From Saxidomus purpurata (lineage: Eukaryota; Mollusca; Bivalvia; Venerida; Veneridae), in assembly GCA_022818135.1 (NCBI GenBank), contig JAFMSR010000005.1, forward strand, positions 35,845,959-35,909,958: DNA of 64,000 nucleotides, in the 5' to 3' direction. Numbering within the stretch: position 1 is the first letter of the stretch; the number at the start of each line of letters is the position of its first letter. Positions 19,953-32,911 of this stretch are shown here, in pieces. The notes beneath the pieces are model-generated. The model made no database searches, was not told where the DNA came from, and saw only the letters and a program-made list of their open reading frames with translations. The position numbers were made by a program, and so were the translations under genes.

Positions 19953-22900
19953 CTGAAACCACAGTAAATATTTCCGTGAAACTTGATGTACATGCTCATA
20001 TAACTTTAACACGATTAATTTTGAGTTAAGGCAGGTGATTTAGCCCGACGTATTTTTTATTACGGACCATGTAGTCCTTCATGCAGAAATAAGACCACAC
20101 ATTATTTAATGTCAATTTTCACGTGTATTTTATGATATTTTATATTTTATATTCAATTTAAAAAGGACAACTAAGAAATTTCAGTCAAGATGTATACATG
20201 TTAGGACAAAGGATCATGCTACATTCCGCTTTTGAATTTGTAGGAACGTTTTGTTTTTCATAAATTGACATTTTATCGCTAGACACTCTTTAGATCTCTA
20301 AAGTTTCCGACAATAGTAAAAGGCAAAATAAAAGAAATACAACTAAACAAAATGAATAATGTTACATTATTGTTCTGAACACAAAAGACCATTTAAAAGC
20401 AAAAACGTACAAAAGATGTCAATCATCGTAAATCTTTAGAGCGGAAAATTTGCATTAATTTATTACGATTTGGTAATTAATGTCTCGTTGTGTATACAAG
20501 TGATTTTCTTTTCACCTGGTGAAGGAGAATGAATTAAACTTTAAATTATCAAGTCTATGGCATTCAAGGTCAGGATGAATTGTTTACTGTTCTGTCGGGG
20601 TCAAAACAAGCATATGTCCCTGTATCGTAGGAGTGGGGGAGCGTCTAGCTGTTAAGCTTATGTCTGAAATGTTGTCCGAGGTCGGACAGTTGTTCATTCT
20701 TTGATTGGGGTTTAACCTATATATACGAGGAACATTGGCTGGTGAGTTAGGGTCTATAAGCAGATTACCATCATACATATAAATTGACTGGAACATTTGT
20801 TCACTGTGCAATAGCATTGTCTATATCGGGGATGTGCTGTCAGTGATCAGTTATTTACAATCAATGACCGGACCAGTTGCTCACTGTGTAATGGCATGAC
20901 CTTTAACGGGGACATTGGTCGGTTAGTTTAATGAATGCCGGGGACCCGTCGTTCCCTCTTTGGACTAGTATGGAACCAAAGAACGTATAAAGGTTTTAAT
21001 TTGACACATAATCGATTGTGGAAAGAAGTATTTCAATTAAAAGACAGTAGGGTGTGGGAATTTTAAAACAAATCTAACAGATCTGCGGTTAGCAGTTACC
21101 TAAACTACTACTTAAATTAAAAATGTGCATAAGGTTGGAATAGATTATGTTTCACATAACCGATTGTTAGATTGTTAGACCGTCAAGTTTTAGTTTAAAT
21201 ATGTGATAAATCACCTAGTACCCAAGAGGTATTAGCACGTAAACGAAAAAAGCCTCTGTGTTATTGTGTATAACTATTGTTCGTACCCTGTGTGCTTGCT
21301 TAAACAGAATGTGTATTCAGTTAACAAAGCTGAAATGTTTTGAATATCCGTCTTCTTTTACCCACTAACCTTTGTTAAGTACGGTGATCGACGACAAGAT
21401 CTAACCTCGGGCTTGTACAAGAGATCTGTAATCTAGCATCCATCTGATAACATATTAAATGCAGCTTTGTCCAGTGTATAATGACATGCTTTAAATGATG
21501 TTTATGCACATGGTCATATTTTACGAAATATTAGTGTATGTGTAGTTTTCCTTTAAACATAGCCTTTTCTATACAAAACTTACATGCATACGTTTCCAGA
21601 AGCATACAATATGCAATTACCTAATAATCTTAACTAACTGGGTTTTGTTAAACAGAACATGAAACCAACGTTTCTACATCAATTCAAGAAATGATTTCCG
21701 AACGTTTTTGATACATGTGATATCAAACTTTTAACGTGTTATGTTAAACACAGGTCCTCTATGTACATGGTTTACAGACACCTAGAGGAAACGCAAACCC
21801 TCATGAATATAATCAAAGTTTGCCCTAACGCTGACCAACTGTGCCAATGACATCCCTTTCCAAACACGACTCAAAACACAAGTTCAACCCAATTCAAATG
21901 AACACGAAACTGTATTTATAAACAACCTAAAATGTCCAAAGTTAGTATTGATATATTGCAAGTCATCAGTATCTAAAGTATTTTGCTGCATGCCGGTATA
22001 ACCCACATCTGGTAAATGCCACAACTTCTTGGGATTCAGTAATCTAAAAGCGATTCTGGACAAAAATTGTATCTTGTAATCATTTATTTACATATTCATA
22101 TACTATGACAACCGCACATACACATTGAAGAGGTTTAGTCACTCAACGAACGCATTTAAAAAATGATCCTTTTTATCATATATGTTTATAATCGACATTT
22201 ACTTTTTTATGTAGTTTTCCGCTCTTGGTCCAGAATCGCTCTGTTGAACCAAGCGTCTGTAGTAATTGTGTTAATATATTTCAAATATTTTCACAAACGT
22301 ATAAAATCGTCTTTTGGTATAATCATTAACGTCGTTTGTGTTACCAAAGTACCATTAACTAACCAGAGACGTACATTTCATCTGGCAGAGGAAAGTGTTG
22401 CAAATACTTACCAACCCTTTAGTGCGTGGTTGAAATTTAAATCCAGTCAACTATTCACTAGATTATAATATTAGAAATATAAATTACTAACTCATTAAAT
22501 TTTGTTTTAATGTCCGAAGATACGCTTCATACCTGGATGGTGTGCTTCCTCCGGTTTTATCCAAGCTTGAAGTCATTCTATTATTACATCTAGAAAACCA
22601 GGAAAACTCGTTCTTCAACTTTTAAAATCACTATAAGTAGAACCAGAACTTATTAACCTTCCAGTCGCCATGTCTAAACGCTTGCACGTTAATATAACAG
22701 TAGCGTTATTTCATTCAATCGCAAAAGGTTTTGAAGTCATAGCTCCGTGACTGTATAGACAGTATCGGAAAACGTAAATTCAATGGCTTTGATCGAGAGA
22801 TTTTTCATTTAGAAGCAGTTAAGCGTTTCAAAATGTTGGCAGGTAGTTTGTATTATTAAAATAACGAAAGGGTGAAAGGGATAAAAATGTTTTAAGCTGT

Positions 22901-25900
22901 AGACTTTATGGTCGTGTGAATATAAACTTTTAGCGTTTGAGTCATATTCGTTTTAAAATAATCCTAAATGGGACGGCCTAGTGTTTACGTTTCAAACATG
23001 TCATAGTCGCTACTGTTCTGAATAATTTTATTTGGTTTCTATTTGTGTCTTAGCGATAAAAAATATTTTGGTGGATAAACTTTGTCATAATGGTCACAAT
23101 AGGCGGTAACAAATAAAGTAGTTAACCACTAAACATGTGTAATATATTTATCAGAGTAGAATCTATTTTGTATATTTCTCCAACCAGACGTTATTTTCTT
23201 TTATGTGTGCGTAATTGTTATAAGTACGATATTGATCAATTGAGTACTACTATTCAAAATTACTTACGTATATTCATACATGCTAAGTTTTCAATATATG
23301 CTTTCAAGAGAGTTTACTTTGAAAATCGGGAGATTGCGTGAGAAATAATGACAGTAGTTCAGCAAATAATAAAATTTAGAAAAACAGCATAAAATCCAGT
23401 ATTTAACATGAAACTCTGAGGACTTTCAAGACGAGTTATGCCAACATTTACATAATTAAGATCATGCCCGACTACCCTGAATTAATGAGGAAAGTTGGTA
23501 TGTACATACACTGTCTCTTTTAAACGTTAACTAAACGGGTATGTTTAATCTAGCACAAACTGCTCCTAATTGGCGGCAAATTCATAAGCTTGTGAAAAGA
23601 CTTCAACTTAGTCTACCAATTACCTTCGCGCCAATCTTCACATGGATTGTAAAGAATATATGAGAAGCAGCACCTGTAGTAGACGAATAGACAGGACAAC
23701 ATAGCAGTTTTCTTGAACTTACAAGTTGAAATGTACATGTAAACGAAAATTAATCTGATTCCTTAAAAGCAGGCTAATTATAACCTCAAATCTACTCAGT
23801 CACACATTATGAAACATTATTTTGGAATTATCTCCAAAATAACTTCCTAGCAACTACTTTTGTCAAGAAAAATGAAAGTCAATCAAAGCCCTGTATCAAG
23901 TCGGTCGTCATTTTCTTACTGAACTTTTTGGTCGAGTTGAAGCATGTCAAGGGACGAAACTCGTATATTAAATTACTCTTTTTTTAGTTTAGTTTGTGTA
24001 TAATCCTGTCCCTTATACTACAAATACAACAAGAAAATTTATGACACTATGTATCACAGCAGGCCAACAAACAACACTGATATGTACATATTTTGGAAAC
24101 TGGTGATGGTTAAGAAATTCAAGGAGACCCATTGTTTGACTAATGCAGCATTGAACTAACAAATTATGATAATCTTTAATAATTTGTTATTACAGATTAC
24201 ATAAATCACACTGTACTAAGATATTTGCCGCCACACCTCTCTCGTTTTTTTAGTTATATTTTGAGAAAAGATCACTTATGCCACTGTGTTAACATGGAGG
24301 AAACGCTTACTTTTGGCCAAATTACCTATATAGACAATGTATCTACACCCTCCAAAAAAAAAAATTAAACTTGGTCAATATATAAACGTTATATCAGGCT
24401 ATAACCACGCTTTCAATAATGTCGTGCTATATTCCATATGTCCCCATATATCAGTCAGTCCCTTTTGTTCCTGGATAAAACTGAAGTTTTGAAATAGAAG
24501 GTACGATATCTGGTTGAACAAGCAGAAACTGACACAACACCCCATCTACTGACTCACATGTAGTATAAAAACTTTACACTGACGTGTAGTATTAAAACTA
24601 CTGTTATTGAATGATTTACATATGATACGATTAATTAAAGTCACTTTCGGAAATAGGACTTAAATATTGTTACTATTTTTAGTACACAACATTTACTAAC
24701 GACAACTCTTAGAAAAAAGACTGTGTCTTTAACATTCATCTCAGAAGTATTTTATTTTTTCAAGGATGTGAGACACATCTAAGCAACGATAGACAATTCG
24801 TGCGTTTATGAAAACAATAGACTGTGTCTGCAGTATTCATCTCAGAAGTACCTTAATTTTTCAATGCAGAAAGACGCATATTTTCGATCTAGTGCTTAAG
24901 TCTCCATGCACCTTTTGCTCAACCCGTATTAAATATAGCGGGCCGCTGCTACGGTTCGCAATAAAGCATAAACTCTATTTATCTTTTTATTTTCTATTAC
25001 ATAAACCTACATTTATTTGCAGAAAAAACTGTTTTTATTCTCTCCAACAACCAGGTGAAACATTTCCGTATTACATTACATGGTGTCTGTATATTGTTAA
25101 CTCTGTGATAACTATGCCATGTACAGTAATTAAATCGATCTATTAATGATCTGCATATTAAATCTCTTCAAATTGTAGAAACAATCTTATTTTTATACAA
25201 AACAATATAGTTGACATGACAGCAGAATGATATTATCAGATATCTAATCTTTAGTGAAACTGCCAGTTATTTTTAGCCGTTGATGTCACTTATTGTGTTG
25301 CAGAATATGTCAACATCTGCCCGCATTGAAGAATCGACGGATGGCGCAATAAACTTACAGTATTTTCACAAAAAATCAAATAGTTTTATAGTTTAAGTGA
25401 CTGTACATGAACAAGCAAAAACAGTACAATAACATTATAGTTAAAAGCAAAATTGATCGTCTATAAAAGCTTAAAATATCATTCTATACTTACGCAAGTA
25501 TTGCACCACGAGGCGTGACCTTGTAATAGGTTGCGTGACGTCAATATCAAATTTTAAAACTGTTTATGTAATACTTTAATACCACAAAATTTAGTTTATA
25601 TAAGTTTCAAATTCTTAAATTTTTATCTCATTTTGCACAATTTTAGGATATCAAAACGAGAAAATAAGAAATTTGAAAATGATATTGTAACTGGATACGT
25701 TGCAAAGTAGTATTTCTTTCGTCGAGAATAGCTTGTTCAAGGAACACAATTGAAATTAGATTAGGCGTTCTCAAGGTAGTTTCGATAATGTTTTTTCCGG
25801 ATAAGAACAATATTCGAACATGAGATTTTTTATATAAAATTTCAATCTAACCACAAAAAGTAAGAGAGCCGCTATAAAAAAAGAAGAAGAAATCGATGTA

Positions 25901-26108
25901 ATTTCACAAGTGCATGATTTTTCTGCTTTTGTTCTAATGCTGAATACAACAACACACTGTCAGTCATATTAATTATTTTGAAATATGTATCATACATGTT
26001 GCACCGCATCTCAAGTGATGCTATATTGGGCAAAAAAAGTTATGTGAAAGTATTGAAATATATATTCAAGCATACTAAATTATTATCCACATCAGAAAAT
26101 GCTTGAAT
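19953..26108. other. Long stretch with no supported gene
   Basis: Mostly AT-rich non-coding DNA. At about 20770-20930 two or three degenerate copies of an ~85-bp phrase occur (TTGCTCACTGTGTAATGGCA-like, each followed by CGGGGA). They create the 77-codon minus-strand frame at 20584-20817, which is not convincing as a gene. A possible tiny minus exon at about 25496-25521 has a GTAAGT donor but a poor acceptor. Nothing else recognised. Confidence 0.4.
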
Positions 26109-26249
26109 TTACGTCTGGGTTGTGTTTATAGCCTCATCTGTAACATAAGCAGCAATTCTTTCACACACAAAAGAAAATTCGGAGGTTTCACCAGTACTAG
26201 TACTCGCCCCCATGGCAATCGTGGCCAGCACTGTTGCAATTGCCGGGAT
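26109..26249 (-). CDS. Possible terminal exon, 46 codons plus stop
   Basis: After a T-rich tract ending in TTAAAATAG the minus strand is open for exactly 47 codons to TAA. The peptide starts IPAIATVLATIAMGASTSTG, a mildly hydrophobic small-residue stretch, and ends FSFVCERIAAYVTDEAIN-TTQT. GC content and codon use stand out from the AT-rich surroundings. The entry phase is 0; no donor exon with a matching phase was identified. An ATG inside it could also make it a short complete frame of 34 residues. I do not recognise the product. Confidence 0.35.
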   Translation of the reverse strand: MPAIATVLATIAMGASTSTGETSEFSFVCERIAAYVTDEAINTTQT

Positions 26250-27555
26250 CTATTTTAACAAAACTCTATTTTAACAAAAATATCAACAACACTGACGCAT
26301 CCTTGTTAAAATGTCACGTTATTAAAATGTTTCATATACTTAAAAGTTTTTTATCGATGAAAACATACTTCCTTTCTAAAATTCCCCGTAGTACAACATA
26401 CCTCAAATACCATTTCAGTTTTGATATAAAACTAAATTTTTTAGAGGCACCGAAAGGAAAGTATCCTTATAGGGTAATTATCCCTGTTATTAACAATGCA
26501 ATTAGTTGTTGAAAAAGTGCGAAGATCAGAGAAATGAAACGAGTTACAGCTGCACTATCATCGCCCTGGATACATATAACTAAATCACTCTTTAGAAAAA
26601 AATACAGTTTTTCTTACATATATTGAAAGGAATTAGGGAAATTTACTTTAGGAAAAATAACTTTATTTAAAAAATACTTATTCTGGTTTGTAAATTTTCT
26701 TAAGAAATTGTTGTTAATCGAGAACTCCATGTTTATGAATATCGGTGATTTATGGAAAAGAGTTTAGTTTATTGGTTAAATTATAAACTACATAATAATT
26801 TATGATAATACACTTAATGTTTTAAATCGAAAAATTAGCCAAGTACAACTAAAGTGCCTGACATGTAATTATAGTGTACATTACACATCGAATATATTAC
26901 ATGTACGCAGTTGCATAAGTTTAGCTCCTCAAGTTCCATACAGTATGGGATGTCGTTAAATGATACAAATGTACATGATCTGTACAAATAACGCGATTCT
27001 TTCATCATTAAATGTTATCTGACTTGTCTGCTTAAAGAAATTGTAAAATCCTCTCTGGCAATTTAGAGTTTGACCAGCAGTGTGTTTCCTAAGAATGATG
27101 TTTGGTAAGTTTATTTCTGAAAAATCCTTTAGCCTTAAAAGCCTTGCAATAAAGAAGAATGCGAACAGCGCATGAACAAAATATACTAACATAAGTATAA
27201 CTAAACATACACATGTATATGAGACGATGTCTACAATCTTACTAAGCAAGTTCACAAATTGTCATAAATAGAGGAATAATTAAGTATTACGAGGAGTTTT
27301 CGAAATGTTCGTAGACTTTTTAATAGATCGCAACAGTTGAACCAGTGCATACATATAATTTACTTTATTATATACCCACAAATATTCTGTCAAAAATACA
27401 GCCTTTATTCAACCATCAAATACGGCCTAACAGAAAAGGTCCGTATTGTATTTACGTGCAATTATTTGTAAGAGTGCACTCAATTGGCCCAAAAATACAC
27501 ATGACGTTAATAACGTCGCTTTTGACTGAGTCTTTACTGCTTGTTTATACGTTGA

Positions 27556-27900
27556 CTTCAAAGAATTCCGTTTCTATAGTGAATACTAACCGGCGCACGG
27601 CAATTATTTCGGACTAATTCATATTTTCAATGATGCATTCAACACTAATAAGCCGGTCGAGGTCGGATCATACTCGTGCTACGCACTTGTACGATCCGGC
27701 GCACGACTATACCAAAGCCGCCATTCTGGATCATTTTACTATACGAATAACTCTACTTAATTAATTCAGGTGTATTCACAATTTTAAGCTTCGTTGTTTG
27801 AATCCGATTTCAGGGAATTCCGATTCTAGAGTGAATACTACCCGGCGCACGGCAATTATTCCGGACTAATTCATACTTTCGATTATGCATTCAACTAACT
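27556..27900. repeat. ~95-bp direct repeats flanking a hairpin
   Basis: Two copies of a ~95-bp phrase lie at about 27556-27650 and 27807-27900. They share GAATTCCG, AGTGAATACTA and CCGGCGCACGGCAATTATT, then GGACTAATTCATA. Between them is an imperfect hairpin CGGATCATACTCGTGC-TAC-GCACTTGTACGATCCG (arms 16 bp, 13 matching). CCGGCGCACG also occurs just after the hairpin. This could be a small element between direct repeats or a decayed tandem array. Confidence 0.6.
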
Positions 27901-28109
27901 TTTATTACGTATTTAAGAACCAACCTTCTTTAAATGTCTATATGTTATTTATCTTAAATAAACTTGTCAATCTTTCAATTAAAAGGACCATTTGAAAGTT
28001 ATAATTAGACGCGATGCATTGTCATTAACATATTTAGCGTTTGCACTAATGGCAGCAGGATGCTTAAATTTGCTTGTAATGAATGATGTAGAAGAAAAGG
28101 CCAACATAC

Positions 28110-28165
28110 CTGAAATCATCGTCACCAATGATGCTGTACAGTACTTTCAGTAAGTAGTTATCCAT
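28110..28165 (-). CDS. Possible first coding exon, 18 codons
   Basis: A well-placed ATG (AAACAAAATGG context) opens MDNYLLKVLYSIIGDDDF and reaches a strong donor, TTTCAG|GTATGT, at phase 2. The frame is also open upstream, so it may be an internal exon. On the opposite strand the same DNA is open from an ATG at about 28049 to a TTTCA|GTAAGT donor; the minus-strand reading looks more protein-like but the choice is uncertain. No matching next exon was found. Product unknown. Confidence 0.3.
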
Positions 28166-29756
28166 TTTGTTTCTTTGACACACAAAAATCTTATATGTGA
28201 GAATTATGACCGTGCAAAATATTTTCCTTACATTTTTTTCTTTAAAAGTTTAATTCTAAACTTTTTTATCTTCTGCGTTTTACTGCTGATGCTGACTCCT
28301 CCCATATGTTAATGTCGTCTGCTGACAAGCCATAATTTTCGGACATCTGAAACTTATTTGCCTGTTAACTTCAAATACTCGGTTATCTTATTAAGATAAA
28401 ATAAAAAATACCACGTGGTATTTTTATAGTCTGTTATTATTAAAATGATCTTAATATGCATATATCAGTTTAGACACAGCCTAATTTCCATAAGTAGCCT
28501 TTTTCTTATGACGTCGTTAGTCTGCTTATATTTAGTCCAATCGCTACCAAAGCTTCATCATAAGTCAGCCAAAAGCTTTCTATTCCATAATAATTTTACA
28601 TTAGCGACAAACACCTTCTCACTAAAAAGAACGTTTAAAGTGACAAGCTCTTTTCAGTAGAAGACACATTCTATGCATGTTTTTGTTTAGAGATTATTTC
28701 TTCGCGAAAATTAAGTTTACATTATGTGACAGTGCAGTGATCTTGCTTCAAGATACGGCGAAAAGATAACCATCGCAAAATCTGATTACCATTTTCTATT
28801 AAAGAAACAAACTGGCTTGTATTCTAAATATTTATACACTTTACATATAGCAAATTGATAATCTGATGGTATATGGTCAATCTAAACTTTTGAAAATCTT
28901 AAGTTTTTTTGCCGTGGGCATAACCTGGTCTTGACCTTTAAGTGAATGGTGATGAAAATTGATATGTATTAAATTTAGGACAGAAGAGAATCTTGCTATA
29001 CAATATAATAGTTATTACGTCACTGAATATCTAAAATAGACGTGTCCATTTTTAATTTTGATCAGTGACATTTATTGTTCAAAAAAGGAGTACAGTAATA
29101 CTGTAATCATTTACTGAATAATAAATTTGGATTAAAGAGTTGTTTAAGATAGAAAAATACTAGTATTTCTTCCCTGCAGAATAATTCAAATGAGCTGAAT
29201 GTGAAAAATAATCGGTGTTGTGCTGGGTTATTCATGTGGTTTCGGGTATATATAAGTATATATATGGGAAAACATATTAAAATCAGGGATATATGTTGAA
29301 AAAGATATCATTAGCAAATGATAGATACATTATTGTTTTGCTTTGATAAATGTTGTGTCCCAAAACATAAATTCTTCAAGCTGCTAGATTTTACGTGGAC
29401 GTATAGTTTAGTACATATCTCAACTGTCATAAATCAGTTTTACATATTACAAAATTAATTTAGCGGCAAATCAATTTTGACAATACTACTTATATGATAA
29501 TTATTAGTTATTGATGTAGCCTCGGGGTATAATATTTAGTCGTCAATCCTAACGCAGCAAAAGTATCTTAAACATTTGAAAATAAAACTTTCATCACTTA
29601 ATAAGCTTATTTTAAAAGAAATATCTTATCGAAATTGGTCTTCTTTTAAAGAATAACAATGGTATGTCAGCATAGATGTCGCAGATTACCTAGGTGCTTG
29701 TGCTTTTATCAGCAAAGATTTAAACGGGTCTTCCCTCCGCTAAAGCAAGTAGTTCT

Positions 29757-29864
29757 CTACGGCCAAACGAAAGAAACTCCAACACAAACAACCAGGAGGT
29801 CAAGGTAAACGCTAATAACACCTTCGTCCGTCTTGAGCTCAAGTACTGCTTCGTTATCTGGCAT
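29757..29864 (-). CDS. Short frame, possible first exon
   Basis: The ATG sits in a good context (GCAAAAGATGCC) just downstream of the GTAAGTG site at 29892. The frame reads MPDNEAVLELKTDEGVISVY, a hydrophobic stretch LDLLVVCVGVSFVW, and stops after 35 residues. The acidic beginning looks coding and a weak donor (GAAG|GTGTTA) could end it early. Unrecognised. Confidence 0.2.
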   Translation of the reverse strand: MPDNEAVLELKTDEGVISVYLDLLVVCVGVSFVWP

Positions 29865-29892
29865 CTTTTGCACAAAAAAACCTTTCACTTAC

Positions 29893-30143
29893 CAGATCGA
29901 GGAAGTACAAAGGTCGTAGCGCGATACGTCTGTAATACTATGAATGTACAAGCAGTGTTTCTCAAAAATTAACATCTCTAAACAGGAAAACACTTGCGCA
30001 AAGACGCATACAATCATCAATTCTCCTTTTTTACAAAATTTGAGCCCATCAAGTATGCGTTGACAATAACCATCTAACGCCAACAGGGAACCGTAGCTTT
30101 TTAATTCCACTTTCTCGAAACCATCATCTCCAATCTTCTTCAA
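29893..30143 (-). CDS. Open frame continuing past the TAG at 30147, ending at a splice donor
   Basis: Directly after the TAG that closes the candidate exon 30147-30274, the same frame continues for about 84 codons: FLKKIGDDGFEKVELKSYGS, then ALDGYCQRILDGLKFCKKGE, then a hydrophobic stretch. It ends exactly at ATCTG|GTAAGT, a strong donor. Either the TAG is a recent null mutation, a sequencing error, or this is a separate exon whose acceptor is the TATAG itself. I do not recognise the peptide. Confidence 0.25.
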
Positions 30144-30146
30144 GAA

Positions 30147-30274
30147 CTATACGCATTTGGAACGTCCTGCTCTATTCACAACATTCCAGTCCGAGCATCG
30201 GTATATTTCCTGTGCGGCTGGCCGCTGTACCTCCTCTTTTGGCCCTCTTTCATTTTCTAACCTCTGTCTTGAAG
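30147..30274 (-). CDS. Candidate orphan gene, exon 5 (terminal)
   Basis: The acceptor is AAAAATATAACAG| and the exon is 128 nt: two bases finishing a split codon, 41 codons, then TAG. The peptide starts SRQRLENERGPKEEVQRPAA and ends EIYRCSDWNVVNRAGRSKCV. It is charged and polar at first. Entry phase 2-base matches the one-base exit of 31447-31477. It is the last of five phase-consistent candidates starting at 41926. The frame stays open after the stop (29893-30143), which raises the question whether TAG is the true end. No family recognised. Confidence 0.4.
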
Positions 30275-31446
30275 CTGTTATATTTTTACTTTGCACTAAT
30301 ACGTTTATTAATGTTATTCATGTAACAAACAGTTGTAATAAGTATTTGATTGTTACGAGAATCGAAGTCGTTGTAGATGTATAATATATTATAGATCACA
30401 GAACGTTTAAGGTTAGAACCTATGCATCGGCCACCACCTCGACCCCACCACTCCAACATTGGCGCGTGCAATCAACAAAAATCCTTTTGAAGTATAAAAA
30501 ACTGACATACTTAGATTTGTACAAGTCTAAAACTTGTCATCATAGAGTAATATGGTCGGATTCTAATATCTCAAAGGTTCTGAAAGTATTCACGACACCA
30601 CTTAGCGGAGACAGCATGACTTTCTACAGTCCTGGTCCTCAACCTGTCCATGATAGGCGCTTTTTGAGATGCACAATTCAGTGTACATGTAATTGGCCGC
30701 AGCTGACATATTTTGTGAAAATCCATAAAAAAAGATCTGTAGACTGTTATTTAGGTTACACTAATTGTAGCACGGTTGATTTTTGCACAACACAGCTCAA
30801 TTTCTGTACAAACACTCTACATGTTGCAGGCAAATTTCTGAGCAAGTTTTGTGAAAATATGATTGAACATGTTACATATGTGTTACCAATTTTTTACAAT
30901 TATTGGCTGTAGCACGGTTGGTTTTCACACAATATGGCTCCTTTTTTAACGGATTATCTTCAGGTAGCACGACACCTTGTGGGCAAGTTTCGTGACGATC
31001 AAATAAAAACTGTATTCTGTAGAGTGCTATCAACTACAAGTTAACAAACAGATATACGAGGGACAACACACCATCGCTGTAGTGCTTAAAACGGACAAGA
31101 AGAGAGTAAACAGAAAAACTAAACAACTTAGGTAATTTAGAGCAATGACTAAGAAGACAAAGTGGTAAAAACTAATACCAATCACTTCAGCAAGCCGCCA
31201 TAGTTACTTTCGTTCACAATTAGTGTTTAAAAGACAACAACAAAGAGATCACTCCATTTCGTAATGTTATCCGTGGATAGGTAACTCAAACATACTTCAT
31301 CACTGGTTAATTTAGACCTTTGTTATGCCTTACTTCCGATATAGGATGACACACATGTGTCCGGTCAACACTGCTCTCTTTTCGTCTCGGATTAGACCCG
31401 TATACTATCTTAAAGATAAAGAAAACAAAGCAAAAGGACATCCTAC
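30275..31446. repeat. Intergenic or intronic stretch with a degenerate ~140-bp repeat
   Basis: At about 30764-31010 the phrase TGTAGCACGGTTG(A/G)TTTT recurs at 30766 and 30905. It is followed by CACAACACAGCTC / CACAATATGGCTCC and then TGTGGGCAAGTTTCGTGA-like text. A 148-codon plus-strand frame at 30466-30912 lies over this repeat and has no coding character. Confidence 0.45.
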
Positions 31447-31477
31447 CTTTTTGCAAATGTCTTAGCGTATAAGTTAT
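31447..31477 (-). CDS. Candidate orphan gene, exon 4
   Basis: A 31-nt exon between ACAAGTGTCAG| and AAAAAG|GTAGGA. It enters at phase 0, as left by 31877-31904, and reads ITYTLRHLQK with one base over. It is very short, so on its own it means little; its weight comes from fitting the phase chain. Confidence 0.3.
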
Positions 31478-31876
31478 CTGACACTTGTACAATCATGCTC
31501 CTTAGATCCCACTCAGAGGAAAATAATCAGGAAGTTGAACTTAACTTTCTATCTTTTTTCATTCTAATATGTTATATGAAGACAACAGCATGTCTTTGTG
31601 CGGGGACCTTTGACACTCATTTTATTAATTAAAGTGTTTTTTTATAACTTACTTATTAAATGTTTTTATTGCTTACTATTAACTTTGTCGAAATATTATC
31701 GATAACACCATTAGCTTTTCATAACATTCATTAAGAGTGTTCAATTTCTACTTCTCGTATTTTCCGTAATCTTATTGAAAGCAGAGATGGTTTTCACTCT
31801 TAAATTTCGTTATCGATGAACTCTGGGTTAGTTACATGCATTTATACAATGTTATGATCACCTATACAGCACAAAC

Positions 31877-31904
31877 CTCTCTTCTTCCAAGTCCACCACC
31901 GCCT
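31877..31904 (-). CDS. Candidate orphan gene, exon 3
   Basis: A 28-nt exon after AGCTCCTAG and before GAG|GTTTGT. One base completes Gln with the preceding exon, then GGGGLGRRE follows, a glycine loop and basic turn, ending at phase 0. The donor is of the same weaker GTTTG type as in the grh exon at 3171. Its small size limits confidence. Confidence 0.35.
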
Positions 31905-32911
31905 CTAGGAGCTTGAATAGTGCACAGTCCATGAGAAACATATATTATGTAGTCCTCACAAAACTGATATTACAGCAAGTCTGAGAACCGTCTTACTTTT
32001 ATAGCGCTGACAGCTTTAGTTGCACCTATGGCAGTAAGTTTGATTTTGTATCGTAACAGTTGAAGGACTTTTAAATATTCATTTCAGTAACTCTAGACCT
32101 TTCCAAAACAAGTGTCGTTAAAATGTTAATAGTATAATAATTCTATAAAAAAAAGATGCTATCGGTTCTTCAGATAGATGATAGGTTACGCGAGAAGCTT
32201 GTTTATACCTGGGAAAGTAAGATATTGTCCTTGTCTTACTTTAGTGTATCTGCTATAAAGTACATTCTTGTTAACCTTGCTATCGACCTACGTCATTGGG
32301 CTCATTAGACAATTCAAATGTATGTATCTTTTTTGGTAAATGGTAATTTTTATTTGATGTCTGGGTTAAAGGTAAGACACATTTGTGCTTCTTTCATCTC
32401 TATATTAATATTCTCGTATTAAAAGGAGAAAAACAATTTATATGAGACATTCGGTCATTTGTAATAACTTTTTGTGTTTATATATCTTGATCATGCCCAT
32501 TATTGTTTTTGTTACATTTTCTTCTCAACTATGTAGTGCACATGTGTCATAACATTATGACCCAGACGATGTGAATGTTCGCTCTGCTATAATTTTACTG
32601 ATGCAATCTTCCAACTCCACAATTCATTCTCAGTAATGTATTCGTTCCCATCACATACTGCCTTTAGTGATTAGAATATTTCAGTATAGATGTCAGTTTT
32701 TAAACTACAGATCCATATGGTTTTCATTAATGAATGGAAATGAAATCTTTTATTGTAATATTCAAATTCTGCACTTTGAACATTTAGATCAAACGTATAC
32801 CTTACATAAAACCTGACAGCTCTTTAGGGCTCAACCCTGAAGATATTTCGGCGTTATAAAATGTTTTTAAGGACGTGCTTATATTTTCAATAATGCACTT
32901 CAAGATAGTTT

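Noticed and set aside
30466..30912. 148-codon plus-strand frame
   Set aside because: It overlaps a degenerate ~140-bp repeat, has no domain or splice context, and runs opposite to better exon candidates.
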